NCBI GenBank assembly: GCA_031292255.1
Contig: JARLHN010000020.1
Span: 1-64,000, forward strand
Length of the DNA stretch: 64,000 nucleotides
DNA from: Oryzomonas sp.
GTDB taxonomy: Bacteria > Desulfobacterota > Desulfuromonadia > Geobacterales > Pseudopelobacteraceae
Direction: 5' to 3'
Program-made: the position numbers and the translations under genes
Notes under the pieces: generated by a model
The model's database searches: none
Told to the model about the DNA's origin: nothing
What the model saw: only the letters and a program-made list of their open reading frames with translations
Shown: positions 18,604 to 27,619 of the stretch, piece after piece
Layout of the letters: each line of letters starts with the position of its first letter
Numbering within the stretch: position 1 is the stretch's first letter

Positions 18604-19419
18604 ATGTACGAAGTAACGTTGTCGAACGTCGATTATTCCTACAGTGACCACCGGGTGTTGCAGGGCATCACCTTCACGGCCGAGGCGGGAGATTTCGTTT
18701 GCCTGCTGGGTCCCTCCGGGTGCGGCAAGAGTACCCTTTTGCGGCTTTTGGCAGGTCTTTCCTTTCCCTCGTCGGGTGACATCACCCTGGACGGTAAGCG
18801 GATCACAGGTCCCGGCCTGGACCGGGGCGTGGTCTTTCAGGACTATTCGCTGTTTCCCTGGATGACTGCCGGCCAGAATATCGTCCTGACCCTGGAGCAG
18901 GCTTTTCCCGGGAAGAATAAAGAGGAATACCGCCAGGCGGCGGCCGACTACCTGGAGATGGTCGGCCTGGCGGGTGCCTATGGCAAACTGCCCGGCCTGC
19001 TTTCCGGAGGAATGCGCCAACGTGCGGCAATTGCGCGGGCCTTTGCCATTAACGCCCCGGTACTCTTGATGGATGAACCATTCGGTGCGCTGGACGCCAT
19101 CACCCGAGCCCGCCTCCAGGACCTGCTTCTCCAACTCTGGCAACAACGGGAGGGGGAGCGCAAGACGGTATTCTTCGTCACCCACGACGTGGAGGAGGCC
19201 ATCCTGCTGGCCAATCGCATCATTGTATTGGGGCTCAATCCCGGCACCGTCAAGGGCATCTTCGAGGTTGACCTGCCCCGTCCGCGCGTACGCCAGGAAC
19301 TCTACAAGACGGAGGCGTTTGCCGCCCTGCGGGACAGGCTGGTGACGGTGCTCCACGAGAACATACTCTCCGAGCTGGATGGTGGACAGACGGTGCGTTC
19401 CGATGGAGAGGGAATATGA
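18604..19419 (+). CDS. SsuB/TauB-type ABC transporter ATPase
   Basis: A 271-residue ATP-binding subunit. Walker A is GPSGCGKST, the Q-loop VFQDYSLFPWMT, the signature LSGGMRQR, Walker B VLLMDEPFGALD and the switch His is in FFVTHDVEEA. The sequence type is that of importers for nitrate, sulfonates, taurine and similar small anions or neutral sulfur compounds. It lies 18 bp after the NifH-like gene and overlaps the start region of the binding-protein gene, so the importer is made with the reductase. The substrate is probably an organosulfur compound processed by the NifDK-like enzyme; this is context only. Confidence 0.93.
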   Translation: MYEVTLSNVDYSYSDHRVLQGITFTAEAGDFVCLLGPSGCGKSTLLRLLAGLSFPSSGDITLDGKRITGPGLDRGVVFQDYSLFPWMTAGQNIVLTLEQAFPGKNKEEYRQAAADYLEMVGLAGAYGKLPGLLSGGMRQRAAIARAFAINAPVLLMDEPFGALDAITRARLQDLLLQLWQQREGERKTVFFVTHDVEEAILLANRIIVLGLNPGTVKGIFEVDLPRPRVRQELYKTEAFAALRDRLVTVLHENILSELDGGQTVRSDGEGI

Positions 19420-19451
19420 CGCGTATTACACATTATGAAAGGAGATGTACG

Positions 19452-20501
19452 ATGAATCGCATGCTGATTGGACTGTTGGCGCTGGTAATGATGGTTATAG
19501 GTGCAGGGAACGGTTTCGCCGCCGACCTGAAGAAACTGAAGGTCGGCTATCTACCCACCTCCGGACACCTGCTGTATTTCGTGGCAAAAGAAAAAGGGTT
19601 CTTCCAACAGGAGGGTCTGGATGTGGAGTTGGCACGCTTCACCAATTCCGGCGAGGGCCTGACCGCCATAAAGACCGGAAAGCTTGATGCCGGATCATTC
19701 GGCACCTCGGCCCCGCTGGCATTCATTGCCAAGGGAGCCGACTTCACCATTTTCGGCGGCCAGATGGGCGAAGGACATGGCCTGATCACCCGGCCCGAGA
19801 AGGCGGAACGGTTCAAGAACTTGAAAAGTTACAAGGGAGCCACCATCGGCACGGTACGGCTTGCCACCGGTGATGTGGTCTTTCGCGCCGCACTGCAAAA
19901 TGCCGGTCTGGACTTGAAGAAGGACCTGACCTTCAAGGAATTCGATTCTCCCGCCGCCGTGCTTGAAGCCGTCAAGAAGGGGGGTGTTGACGCGGGTCTG
20001 GTCTGGATCCCTTATACGACACTCGCTGAAAAACAGGGCCTTAAAGTCGTGAAGTATTCCGGAGACATAATCAAGGGACACACCTGCTGCCGCCAGGTAG
20101 CCCTGACCGCTACGCTCAAGGGACGCCAAGCGGACTTCGAGCACTTTTTGACCGCACTGCTCAAGGCCTACCAATATTACCACACGGACAGGAGCGGTAC
20201 GGTGGATGCGGCCGCAAAATACGTGCAGATCAACAAGGCCGACCTGATAAAGGATATCTACGGCGGACACCTGCTGGTCAGCCCAGATCCGCACCGGAAA
20301 TCGGTGCTCCAGTTCTGGGACTTCATGAAGAAGGCAGAGTACATTACCTCCAACGAGGCGATCGACAATCACATCAATACCAAGCTGTACGCCAGTGCCC
20401 TGTCAACATTGGAACAGCGTGAACCAAAGGAAAAACTCTGGAAAAACCTTGAGAAGGAATTCAAGAGCGGCGACCCAAATCTGCATATCATGGCTCATTA
20501 G
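19452..20501 (+). CDS. ABC transporter substrate-binding protein (NMT1/SsuA type)
   Basis: 349 residues with a signal peptide (MNRMLIGLLALVMMVIGAGN, cleavage near GFAA). The mature protein begins LKKLKVGYLPTSGHLLYFVAKEKGFFQQEGLDVEL, the standard opening of the NMT1/THI5/SsuA group. Later GTSAPLAFIAKGADF lines the ligand cleft in this family. ATG 19452 with AAAGGAG upstream gives the correct signal sequence; an open frame to 19416 is not needed. It is the periplasmic receptor of the importer encoded with the two flanking genes. The ligand is unknown; members bind sulfonates, nitrate, thiamine precursors and related small molecules. Confidence 0.9.
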   Translation: MNRMLIGLLALVMMVIGAGNGFAADLKKLKVGYLPTSGHLLYFVAKEKGFFQQEGLDVELARFTNSGEGLTAIKTGKLDAGSFGTSAPLAFIAKGADFTIFGGQMGEGHGLITRPEKAERFKNLKSYKGATIGTVRLATGDVVFRAALQNAGLDLKKDLTFKEFDSPAAVLEAVKKGGVDAGLVWIPYTTLAEKQGLKVVKYSGDIIKGHTCCRQVALTATLKGRQADFEHFLTALLKAYQYYHTDRSGTVDAAAKYVQINKADLIKDIYGGHLLVSPDPHRKSVLQFWDFMKKAEYITSNEAIDNHINTKLYASALSTLEQREPKEKLWKNLEKEFKSGDPNLHIMAH

Positions 20502-20510
20502 GTTCATATC

Positions 20511-21416
20511 ATGAAAAAGATCGCAAATATATCGAACCTGTTGTTCATAGCCCTGTTGACGGCCCTTTTCTGGCCATCGACAGGGCGGCAGATTCCCTGG
20601 CATATCCTGCTTGTCGCCGTTGTCATCAAGGCCGTCGTCCAGATCCGGCAAGCCACGTCTAAAAACAATGAAGCCCGCCAGGGAGCCGTCGATGTGAGCG
20701 CCATCATCTTTGCCGCCCTTCTGGCATGGTATCTGGCCACTACTCGCTTCGTGCTGCTGGACACGATGCTTTTCCCGCAGCCCGAAGCGGTACTGGCGCT
20801 GTTTGTGACCGAGCTGCCCACCATGCTGAAGGGTTTGGTCAATTCGCTGATCCTGCTGGTGAGCGGCTATCTGCTGGCATTGGCAATCGCCCTGCCATTG
20901 GGGCTCTTGGTCGGCTGGCGGGCACGCCTGTTTCACGCGATCAACCCGTTTACCAAGGTGCTGGGGCCGATCCCCCCCATCGTCTACATCCCCTATGCCA
21001 TCGCCCTGTTGCCGACCTTCCGGGCCGCTTCGATCTTTGTGATCTTCATCGGAGCCTTCTGGCCGATCTTTATCAACACCGTCCACGGCGTCTTCAACAT
21101 CCCCAAGGGGCTATTGGATTCCGCGCGGGTGCTCAACCTGAAGGAGCGTACCCTGCTGGCCCGCGTCATCCTTCCCGGTGCCATGCCCTCCATCTGTACC
21201 GGGGCTACCCTGGCATTGGTCCTGGCCTTTATTTTGTTGGCAGCCGCGGAACTTATCGGCGCCAATTCCGGCATAGGCTGGTACGTCAAGAATTTTGCGG
21301 ATTACGCCGACTACCAGCGGGTGATCGTCGGCATCATCTTCATCAGCATCGTGGTAATGACCATCACCTGGGGCACGGAACGGCTTGAGCGCCACCTGTT
21401 GCGGTGGAGAAATTAA
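20511..21416 (+). CDS. ABC transporter permease (SsuC/TauC type)
   Basis: 301 residues with about seven hydrophobic segments. The first two helices (about 5-45) precede the standard BPD permease domain. The EAA coupling loop is recognisable around LDSARVLNLKERTLLARVILPGAMPSI, and LAAAELIGANSGIGWYVKNFADYADYQRVIVG is typical of SsuC/TauC permeases. Ends 30 bp before the NifD-like gene, which has AAGGAG upstream. It completes a three-gene importer inserted between the NifH-like gene and its NifDK-like partner, an order that argues the imported molecule is the reductase substrate. Confidence 0.92.
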   Translation: MKKIANISNLLFIALLTALFWPSTGRQIPWHILLVAVVIKAVVQIRQATSKNNEARQGAVDVSAIIFAALLAWYLATTRFVLLDTMLFPQPEAVLALFVTELPTMLKGLVNSLILLVSGYLLALAIALPLGLLVGWRARLFHAINPFTKVLGPIPPIVYIPYAIALLPTFRAASIFVIFIGAFWPIFINTVHGVFNIPKGLLDSARVLNLKERTLLARVILPGAMPSICTGATLALVLAFILLAAAELIGANSGIGWYVKNFADYADYQRVIVGIIFISIVVMTITWGTERLERHLLRWRN

Positions 21417-21446
21417 TTATATGCCAGCTCCCAAGGAGACAAATTT

Positions 21447-22968
21447 ATGAGCTACATCGACCTGAAATCCCCGCCCAAGCGCGAAGACCGGCTCAAGGCC
21501 TGCATTGCCCACGGCGGCACGATCTGCGAAATGGCCGGCGCCAAGGGCAAGAAATCCTGCCTGCAAGACGACGGCGAACGCTCCTTCACCCAAGGGTCCA
21601 TCTGCCTGATCCTGCCGGCCCTGGCCATGCTCAACTCCATGCCTGACAACGTGGTGCTGCTGCACAGCGCCATCGGCTGCGGCGGCTGCACCCACTCCCA
21701 GAACGCCAATGTACGCTTCGGTGGCAACGTGCGCTGGGGGCACGCCAAGGACGGCGTCTGGCTCTCCACGGCCATGGACGAGACCGATGTCATCAGCGGT
21801 GGCGAAGAGAAGCTGGAACAGGCCATCATCGAGGCCGACCGGCGCTACCGGCCGTTCAGCATCACCGTGGTGGCCGGTTGCGTGCCCGGCATCATCGGCG
21901 ACGACATCGACGGCGTGGTGCAGCGGGTCCAGCCCCAGGTCACCGCCAAGCTGCTGCCGGTACATTGCGAAGGTTTCAAGACCAAAATCTGGGCCACCGC
22001 CTACGACGCGGTCTATCACGGCATCGGCCGCACCCTGCTGCGTGAGGGAGAACAGGCCTCGACCGGGGACGGCTTGGCGCCCTTCAAGGGGCTGGAGCGG
22101 CTGCCCCGCACCGTCAATCTGATGAACGTGTCGTCCATGGGCCGTGTCGATGAGGTGGAACTCGAACGTCTCCTGACCACACTCGGGCTGGAGGTCAACG
22201 TCTTCCCGGTCTTCGCCCACCCAGAAAACATGGTCAAGGCCACCCAGGCCGCACTCTCCGTCAGTACCTGCCCGACCCATGACGACTATTTTCTCGGGTA
22301 TCTGGAGGAGCGCTTCGGCGTTCCCTCCCTGATCCGCCACATGCCGATCGGCATCGAAAACACTGGCCTCTGGCTGCGAGATGTGGCGGCGCGTTTCGGC
22401 GAGAAGGAGAAGGCACAACGGATCATCGAACATGAGGAGCGGGAACTGAAGGAGGCGCTGCAGGTTTTTCGTCCGCTGTTCGAAGGCAAAAAAGTCTTCA
22501 TCAGCGCCGGCGAGTTCCGCGCCCTGGCCACGGCCCGTCTGCTTGAAGAGCTGGGGTTCATCGTCTCGGGTATCCGCTCCTTCCACCACGACGAATTTGC
22601 CGAGGTGGAATACCGGAAACTGGCCGACTCCAGCAAGGATGATTACGTGATCGATATCGCCAACGTACAGCCCTTCGAGGAGGCCAACCTGCTGAAAAGG
22701 CTCAAGCCGGACCTGTTTCTGGGACATGCCAACGGCAACGGCACCGCCGCCAAGCTGGGCATTCCCACCCATGTCATCTACAACACCGGCTTGGCCTATA
22801 TCGGCTACAAAGGGGTCTACGAGATCGCCCGCCGCCTGTACCGCCAGCTCAAAAACCCGATCTATAACCGGCAAGCTGGCCGAAAACTTAAGGCTCCCCT
22901 ACAGCGATGCCTGGTACACGTCGGACCCCTTTTCCCATATCGATCAACGTGGAGGTGTGGCTGCATGA
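21447..22968 (+). pseudogene. NifD-like catalytic subunit with a one-base frameshift
   Basis: The alpha subunit of a nitrogenase-like reductase. P-cluster type cysteines are seen as C53 (GSICLILPAL), C78/C81 (SAIGCGGCTHS) and C145 (AGCVPGIIGDD). C275 (STCPTHDDYF) and H442 (IPTHVIYN) fall near the cofactor-binding Cys and His of NifD, though the His register is unsure. The original frame runs cleanly to YNR near 22,871 and then becomes meaningless (QAGRKLKAPLQ). In the neighbouring frame the sequence KLAENLRLPYSDAWYTSDPF continues a proper NifD-type C-terminus and stops at 22968, overlapping the NifK-like ATG. Removing one base in CGGCAAG (about 22870-22875) restores a 506-residue protein. As given, the frame instead reads through into the NifK-like gene as a 953-residue fusion. 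Confidence 0.85.
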
Positions 22969-24308
22969 GTGACAATTTTATCGAACGCCCCCGTTACGTG
23001 TGCGCCCTTGGTGGTGCGGCAGCAACCATATCGGCCCTTCCCGGAGGTATCCCCATCCTCCACTCCGCCTCAGGCTGCGCCGGCAACTTTGCCTGGGCCC
23101 AAAACGGAGGCTCGGGGCTCCAGGTCGGGGGTTATTGCGGTACCCTTTCCATCCCCAGTTCCAACGTCCAGGAGCGCGAGGTGGTCTTCGGCGGCGATGA
23201 GCGCCTGCGGGAACAGGTCGAATCCACCCTCAAGGTCATGGACGGCCAGATCTACGCCGTATTGACCGGCTGCGTCACCGAGGTGATCGGCGACGACATC
23301 AAGACGGTGGTTTCCGACTTCCGCAATCAGGGTGTCCCGATCATCGGCGCCGAGACCGGGGGATTCAAGGGAAACTCCTACTGGGGATACGATCTGGCTT
23401 TGCAGGCGCTTTTCCGGGGGTTCGTGGAGCGCGGCACGGCAGAGGTCAAAAACAGCGTCAACCTGTGGGGCGTCGTGCCATCGGCCGACCCCTTCTGGCG
23501 CGGCAACCTGGAAGGGGTGCGCCGCCTGTTGGAGGCCCTGGGAGTGACCGTCAACTCTTTCTTTACACCGGAAGATACGATAGAGAATATCCGCAGGGCC
23601 GGGTCAGCCGCATTGAACATCGTCGTGTCACACGTCTACGGTGTCGAGGCCGCCAAACTGTTCGAAGAGATTCACGGCACACCATTTCTGAGCCTGTCGT
23701 TGCCGGTGGGCGCCAGCGCCTCGGAGGCCTTTCTGCGGAGTGTCGGCAAGGCCCTGAAGATATCCAGCCAGAAGATCAACACGGTCCTCAACCGCGAGAA
23801 ACAGGCCTACTTCCGCTTCATAGAGCCATTGACCGATTGCTTCAACGACCTCGACCTGCAACGCTACGCCGTAGTGGTGGGCGACGCCAACTACGCCACG
23901 GCATTGACCAAGTTCCTGGCCGACGACTTGGGGTGGTTGCCCGAGCTGACCGTCTGCACCGACCTCCTGAAGAACGACGAAAAGGACCGGCTGACCAGCC
24001 AGCTCAATGTTCTGGAATCCCGCTACAAAACCACGCTGGTGTTTGAAACCGACGGTAGCCGGGCCATCGAGCATCTTCAAAAAAAATGGCCGCCATCCGG
24101 TGGCCCAAAGTACCATAACGCCTTCAGCCCGGCCTTTGTCATCGGCAGCTCTTTGGAACGGGAACTGGCTCAGGCCATTGGCGCTGTGCACCTCTCGGTC
24201 AGCTTTCCGGTGGCCAACCGCGCCGTGCTCGACCGGGGATACACCGGTTTCCGCGGCGGGCTGCGCCTGGCCGAGGATATCCTCAGCGCTGTCGTGGCGG
24301 GAAGGTAA
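22965..24308 (+). CDS. NifK-like subunit of nitrogenase-like reductase
   Basis: 447 residues starting at ATG 22965, with GGAGGT at 22951-22956 and ATGA overlap with the restored stop of the NifD-like gene. Cysteines C13 (YVCALGG), C38 (SASGCAGN) and C103 (LTGCVTEVIGDD) sit where NifK holds its P-cluster; C58 is an additional one. HSASGC and GCV-EVIGDDI are the family landmarks. It would pair with the NifD-like protein to form the catalytic heterotetramer. Because of the apparent frameshift upstream, in this sequence it is translationally fused to a NifD-like protein with a scrambled last 31 or so residues, though its own ribosome site remains. Family choice within the nitrogenase-like group (methylthio-alkane reductase or another) cannot be fixed by eye. 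Confidence 0.88.
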   Translation: MSDNFIERPRYVCALGGAAATISALPGGIPILHSASGCAGNFAWAQNGGSGLQVGGYCGTLSIPSSNVQEREVVFGGDERLREQVESTLKVMDGQIYAVLTGCVTEVIGDDIKTVVSDFRNQGVPIIGAETGGFKGNSYWGYDLALQALFRGFVERGTAEVKNSVNLWGVVPSADPFWRGNLEGVRRLLEALGVTVNSFFTPEDTIENIRRAGSAALNIVVSHVYGVEAAKLFEEIHGTPFLSLSLPVGASASEAFLRSVGKALKISSQKINTVLNREKQAYFRFIEPLTDCFNDLDLQRYAVVVGDANYATALTKFLADDLGWLPELTVCTDLLKNDEKDRLTSQLNVLESRYKTTLVFETDGSRAIEHLQKKWPPSGGPKYHNAFSPAFVIGSSLERELAQAIGAVHLSVSFPVANRAVLDRGYTGFRGGLRLAEDILSAVVAGR

Positions 24309-24320
24309 GAATCAGGGTAC

Positions 24321-24360
24321 AATTAGTTTCCATCCGGAGTTTACGGATGAAAACTAATTA
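24321..24360. repeat. Short palindromic repeat (R2, copy 1)
   Basis: AATTAGTTTCCATCCGGA, three to four central bases, and the complementary half TACGGATGAAAACTAATT form a near-perfect palindrome of 40 bases. It sits between the NifK-like and DsrE-like genes. Same family as sites at 27.4-27.6, 48.8, 53.7 and 62.8 kb. Confidence 0.85.
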
Positions 24361-24397
24361 CCAAAAAGTAAAGTCGCCTCGTGCAAGGAGTCCGGAT

Positions 24398-24877
24398 ATG
24401 GCGGAAAAGAACAAGCTTTCGATCATCAGTATGAGCGGTGATTTCGACAAGGTAATTGCGGTTTTCACCCTGGCCTCCGGAGCGGCGGCAGTAGGTTACG
24501 AGGTGAACATCTTCTTCACCTTCTGGGGCCTGAACAGCATCAAGAAAAAAACCGGCAGAAGTTTTATCGGCACCGGATTTCTGGCTCGGTTCTTCAACTT
24601 CCTGCTGGGCGGAAGAAGGGCACTGCCGCTCAGTCGTCTCAATTTTGGCGGTCTCAGCCCCGTGCTCATGACCGGGATGATGAAGGGAAAGAACGTGGCC
24701 ACCCTGGAGGAGTTGTTTGATGCCTCAAAGGCCCTGGGAGTCAACTTCTACGCCTGCGAGATGGCCATGCATGTGCTTGGGTTGACGAAAGACGACTTTA
24801 TCCCGGAAGTGAGGGGCGTCCTGGGAGTTGCAAGCTTTCTGGAGATGTCGAAAGGCGGCCAGACTCTATTCATTTAG
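24398..24877 (+). CDS. DsrE/DsrF-family sulfur-handling protein
   Basis: 159 residues. LSIISMSGDFDKVIAVFTLASGAAAVGYEVNIFFTFWG opens a DsrE-like Rossmann fold, and VNFYACEMAMHVLGLTKDDFI holds the conserved Cys of this family, which carries persulfide in sulfurtransferase members. An internal basic stretch (FFNFLLGGRRALPLSRLNFGG) is typical of the peroxiredoxin-family DsrE/F/DrsH-like branch. AAGGAG precedes ATG 24398; a longer frame starts inside the palindromic repeat and is not favoured. Next gene is CysE after 22 bp. Its likely job is to relay sulfur between the reductase or desulfurase and acceptors; the partner is not known. Confidence 0.82.
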   Translation: MAEKNKLSIISMSGDFDKVIAVFTLASGAAAVGYEVNIFFTFWGLNSIKKKTGRSFIGTGFLARFFNFLLGGRRALPLSRLNFGGLSPVLMTGMMKGKNVATLEELFDASKALGVNFYACEMAMHVLGLTKDDFIPEVRGVLGVASFLEMSKGGQTLFI

Positions 24878-24899
24878 CGTAGGTGAAAGGGAGGGCGAT

Positions 24900-25709
24900 A
24901 TGAACACACTGAAGAATGATGCCTTGGACCCTGTATGGGCACGGCTTCGTCATGAGGTTGAAGAGATGGCGAGGAATGAGTCCATGCTTGCAGGATTTCT
25001 CCATGACATGGTTCTTAAGCACCGCTCACTCGAAGCGGCGATCTCTTATTTTCTGGCCAACAAGCTGGCATCTCCCTACCTGACGACAACGTCACTGCGC
25101 GACGTTATCTTTGAGGCTTTGCAAGACTCTGCCGATATTCGGGATGCCATACGAAAAGATCTTGAAGCGGTGGTGGAGCGCGACCCGGCTGCACGCAGCA
25201 TGGCCTTGCCGTTTTTATATTTCAAGGGTTTCCAGGCGCTACAGTCCTATCGTGCAGCCCACTGGCTCTGGAACCAGGATAGAAAACCTCTGGCGCTCTA
25301 TCTGCAAAGCCGGATATCTGAAGCATTCGACGTGGATATTCACCCGGCCGCGCGTATCGGCAAAGGGATACTCATTGATCACGGCACCGGCGTTGTCATA
25401 GGAGAAACCGCTGTTGTCGGAGACAATGTTTCCATGCTTCACGAAGTTACACTCGGAGGCACGGGGAAGGAATCGGGCGACCGGCACCCGAAAGTCGGCC
25501 ATGGAGTTCTGATCGGCGCCGGGGCAAAGATCCTCGGGAATATCAGAATCGGCGACGGCTCAAAGATAGCGGCCGGCAGCATTGTGCTGGATGAGGTTCC
25601 TGCCCACACCACCGTTGCAGGAATTCCGGCAAAAACAGTTGGAAGGCCTAAATCATTCGAGCCCGCCCTGCTGATGGACCAAGAGGTCGAACACGATTAC
25701 TGTATCTAA
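24900..25709 (+). CDS. cysE: Serine O-acetyltransferase CysE (EpsC type)
   Basis: 269 residues. CysE makes O-acetylserine, the carbon acceptor for sulfide in cysteine synthesis. The N-terminal helical domain (about 1-140) ends in FKGFQALQSYRAAHWLW; the left-handed beta-helix has hexapeptide repeats in VDIHPAARIGKGILIDHG and VVGDNVSMLHEVTLGGTGK, with the catalytic Asp-His pair around IDHGTGVVIGE, and ends in IPAKTVGRP. The ATG at 24900 follows GGGAGG. It is encoded just upstream of the encapsulin shells, and CysE genes commonly accompany Family 2 encapsulins that carry cysteine desulfurase. No matching cysK is intact in the window; only a possible stub is seen at 31.3 kb. Confidence 0.93.
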   Translation: MNTLKNDALDPVWARLRHEVEEMARNESMLAGFLHDMVLKHRSLEAAISYFLANKLASPYLTTTSLRDVIFEALQDSADIRDAIRKDLEAVVERDPAARSMALPFLYFKGFQALQSYRAAHWLWNQDRKPLALYLQSRISEAFDVDIHPAARIGKGILIDHGTGVVIGETAVVGDNVSMLHEVTLGGTGKESGDRHPKVGHGVLIGAGAKILGNIRIGDGSKIAAGSIVLDEVPAHTTVAGIPAKTVGRPKSFEPALLMDQEVEHDYCI

Positions 25710-25835
25710 TCCCTCAAGCAAGGTGTGCGACTAAACACTGCTAATCGGTGTAGTATCTGGCTCTAACAAAAATTATAGTCTACCAAACTAGTAGATTTAG
25801 TAAACATAACTACTTGTTTTTTATATTTTTTATGA

Positions 25836-25863
25836 TTGACAGCCATAGTTTTGATGGTACTCT
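25836..25863 (+). promoter_or_regulatory. Promoter of the encapsulin genes
   Basis: TTGACA (25836-25841), 16-base spacer, TACTCT (25858-25863), about 60 bases before the first shell gene. Upstream, CTACCAAACTAGTAG near 25777-25791 is a short inverted repeat that might be an operator. No leader attenuator of the island type is present here. Confidence 0.5.
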
Positions 25864-25926
25864 TTTTCCATTGAACAAAACTGTTGATTGATCTGACGAA
25901 TAAACCACCCAGAAAAGGAAGCGACC

Positions 25927-27384
25927 ATGTCCGACAGTCTCTTGCAGCGAAGCGTGACCACGGCGGTAGCCAGAAACCTGGCAAGCACCACCAAGACCAA
26001 CCCGAAGATGATGTCCATCACCCCGCGTCTGCTGTTGAGTCTTCTGCCGTGGGTGCAGGTGAACGGCGGCACCTACCGGGTCAACCGGACCAAAGTGGAG
26101 CTGTCCCGGGCAGAGCGGATCGAGGTGGACCTCGAAGGAGGAGCACCCACGTTCACCCCTGAGGCCCTCCGCAGCGTCCCGCTTTTTTCACGCCTCCCCG
26201 ATACGGTTGTCACCAGGATGGCGCCAAGATTCAGGACGGAAGAGGTCGCTCTCGGCAATAACCTGATCATCGAGGGAGCCGAGGAGAACAAGTTCTTCGT
26301 CATCGCCCAGGGGCAGGTGGAGGTACTGAGCAAGGGTGCGCACGGCAGCGACCTGCGGATCGCCCTCTTGACGGAGGGTGAGTATTTCGGCGAGATCGAA
26401 CTCCTCACCAACCGCACCTCCGACGTCACCGTCCGGACCATTACCCCCTGCACCCTGCTGACCCTGTCGCGAAAAGAGCTGGATTCGATCCTGGCGGAGG
26501 TCCCCAGCCTGCTGGGCGAGTTCAGTAAAGCAGTGGATGAGCATCTGGAACTGCTCACTACGGTCAACAAGTATGGCGAGCGGAACATCGACCTGGTCTC
26601 CGGCTTTGCCGAGAATGTCGAGATCCCGGAAACCTTTGTCGACTATTCCGCCTCTCCCCGGGAATACTCCCTTTCCGCCGTACAGACCGTGGTCCGGGTG
26701 CACACCCGCGTGTCAGACCTTTTCAATGGCCCCTATGATCAGCTTGAGGAGCAGATGCGGCTCACCATCGAGGGTATCAAGGAGCGGCAGGAGTGGGAAC
26801 TGGTCAACAACAAGAAATTCGGGCTGCTGCACTCGGTTGCTCCATCGTTTAGGATCAGTACCCGCTACGGAGGGCCGACACCGGACGACATCGACGAACT
26901 GCTGGCGCTGGTCTGGAAAAAGCCGGCCTTCTTCCTGGCCCACCCCAAGGCGATTGCCGCCTTTGGTCGCGAATGCACCTGGCGCGGTACCCCGCCACCA
27001 ACGCTGAACGTCTTCGGCACTCCGGTGATTACCTGGCGCGGCGTGCCGTTCATCCCCTGCGACAAACTGGAGATCAAGAGCCGCTATAGCTCCCACCGTT
27101 GGCTCGGCACCACCAGCATCCTGCTGATGCGGATCGGCGAGGCCGATCAGGGGGTTGTCGGGCTCCACCAGACCGGCATACCGGGCGAAATTTTACCAAG
27201 CCTCTCCGCCCGATTCATGGGCACCGATACCCTCGGGGTTTCTTCGTATCTGCTCTCACTCTACTCATCGTGCGCAGTGCTTACCGACGATGCCTTGGGC
27301 GTTTTGGAGAACGTGGAGGTCGGTTACTACCACGACTATGCGCATCGCGAACAGGGCGGTTTCAATCATGGTCTCGGAATATAA
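25927..27384 (+). CDS. Family 2B encapsulin shell protein 1 (cNMP-binding domain)
   Basis: 485 residues. The N-terminal arm (1-80; LLQRSVTTAVARNLA, PKMMSITPRLL) is followed by a CRP-like cyclic-nucleotide-binding fold at about 82-205 (FFVIAQGQVEVLSK, LLTEGEYFGEIELLTNRTSDVTVRT with the phosphate-binding cassette). A HK97-type shell domain fills the rest: NKYGERNIDLVSGFAENVEIPETFVDY, WKKPAFFLAHPKAIAAFGREC, IPCDKLEIKSRY, GLHQTGIPGEILPSLSARFM. This domain insertion defines Family 2B encapsulins, which build T=1 protein nanocompartments. The cargo is almost certainly the desulfurase two genes on. The bound nucleotide, if any, is unknown. Confidence 0.9.
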   Translation: MSDSLLQRSVTTAVARNLASTTKTNPKMMSITPRLLLSLLPWVQVNGGTYRVNRTKVELSRAERIEVDLEGGAPTFTPEALRSVPLFSRLPDTVVTRMAPRFRTEEVALGNNLIIEGAEENKFFVIAQGQVEVLSKGAHGSDLRIALLTEGEYFGEIELLTNRTSDVTVRTITPCTLLTLSRKELDSILAEVPSLLGEFSKAVDEHLELLTTVNKYGERNIDLVSGFAENVEIPETFVDYSASPREYSLSAVQTVVRVHTRVSDLFNGPYDQLEEQMRLTIEGIKERQEWELVNNKKFGLLHSVAPSFRISTRYGGPTPDDIDELLALVWKKPAFFLAHPKAIAAFGRECTWRGTPPPTLNVFGTPVITWRGVPFIPCDKLEIKSRYSSHRWLGTTSILLMRIGEADQGVVGLHQTGIPGEILPSLSARFMGTDTLGVSSYLLSLYSSCAVLTDDALGVLENVEVGYYHDYAHREQGGFNHGLGI

Positions 27385-27568
27385 TTAGTTTCCGTCCGGA
27401 TAGGGTTCTTTTTCGCCCATGCGGCGTCAATCTTCGGGCTTGCTTGTGCGGCGTACCGATGTACGCCTCCGCGCAATCCCTTGATTTCCTTGCCTGGACA
27501 AAAAAGCCCTCCTTTCCGAATCGGAAACCAATAGTTTTTCACCCGGCGTTTCCGGATGAAAACGAATT
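27383..27568. repeat. Composite palindromic repeat between the shell genes (R2, copy 2)
   Basis: The left half of the palindrome (AATTAGTTTCCGTCCGGA, 27383-27400) and a complete copy (27530-27568, ending TCCGGATGAAAACGAATT) flank about 130 bases that contain GCGGCGTACCGATGTACGCC. The outer halves are inverted repeats of each other, so the whole looks like a miniature inverted-repeat element. It fills most of the gap between the two shell genes; its left edge overlaps the stop of shell gene 1. Confidence 0.75.
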
Positions 27569-27619
27569 AACCCTGCTGGTGGCGCCTGATTGCCAGGTCG
27601 CCGGAAAATGGAGGCAACG

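Noticed and set aside
17941-19356. 471-codon minus-strand frame opposite the nifH-like and ABC ATPase genes
   Set aside because: It is the antisense shadow of two well-supported genes, with the His/Gly/Asp-rich composition usual for such shadows in high-GC DNA.
21417-22874. 485-codon minus-strand frame opposite the NifD-like gene
   Set aside because: Antisense shadow; no motif and no start signal.
21447-24308. Natural NifDK fusion protein of 953 residues
   Set aside because: The linker is out-of-frame sequence, and the proper NifD end and NifK ribosome site are both still present, so a frameshift explains it better.
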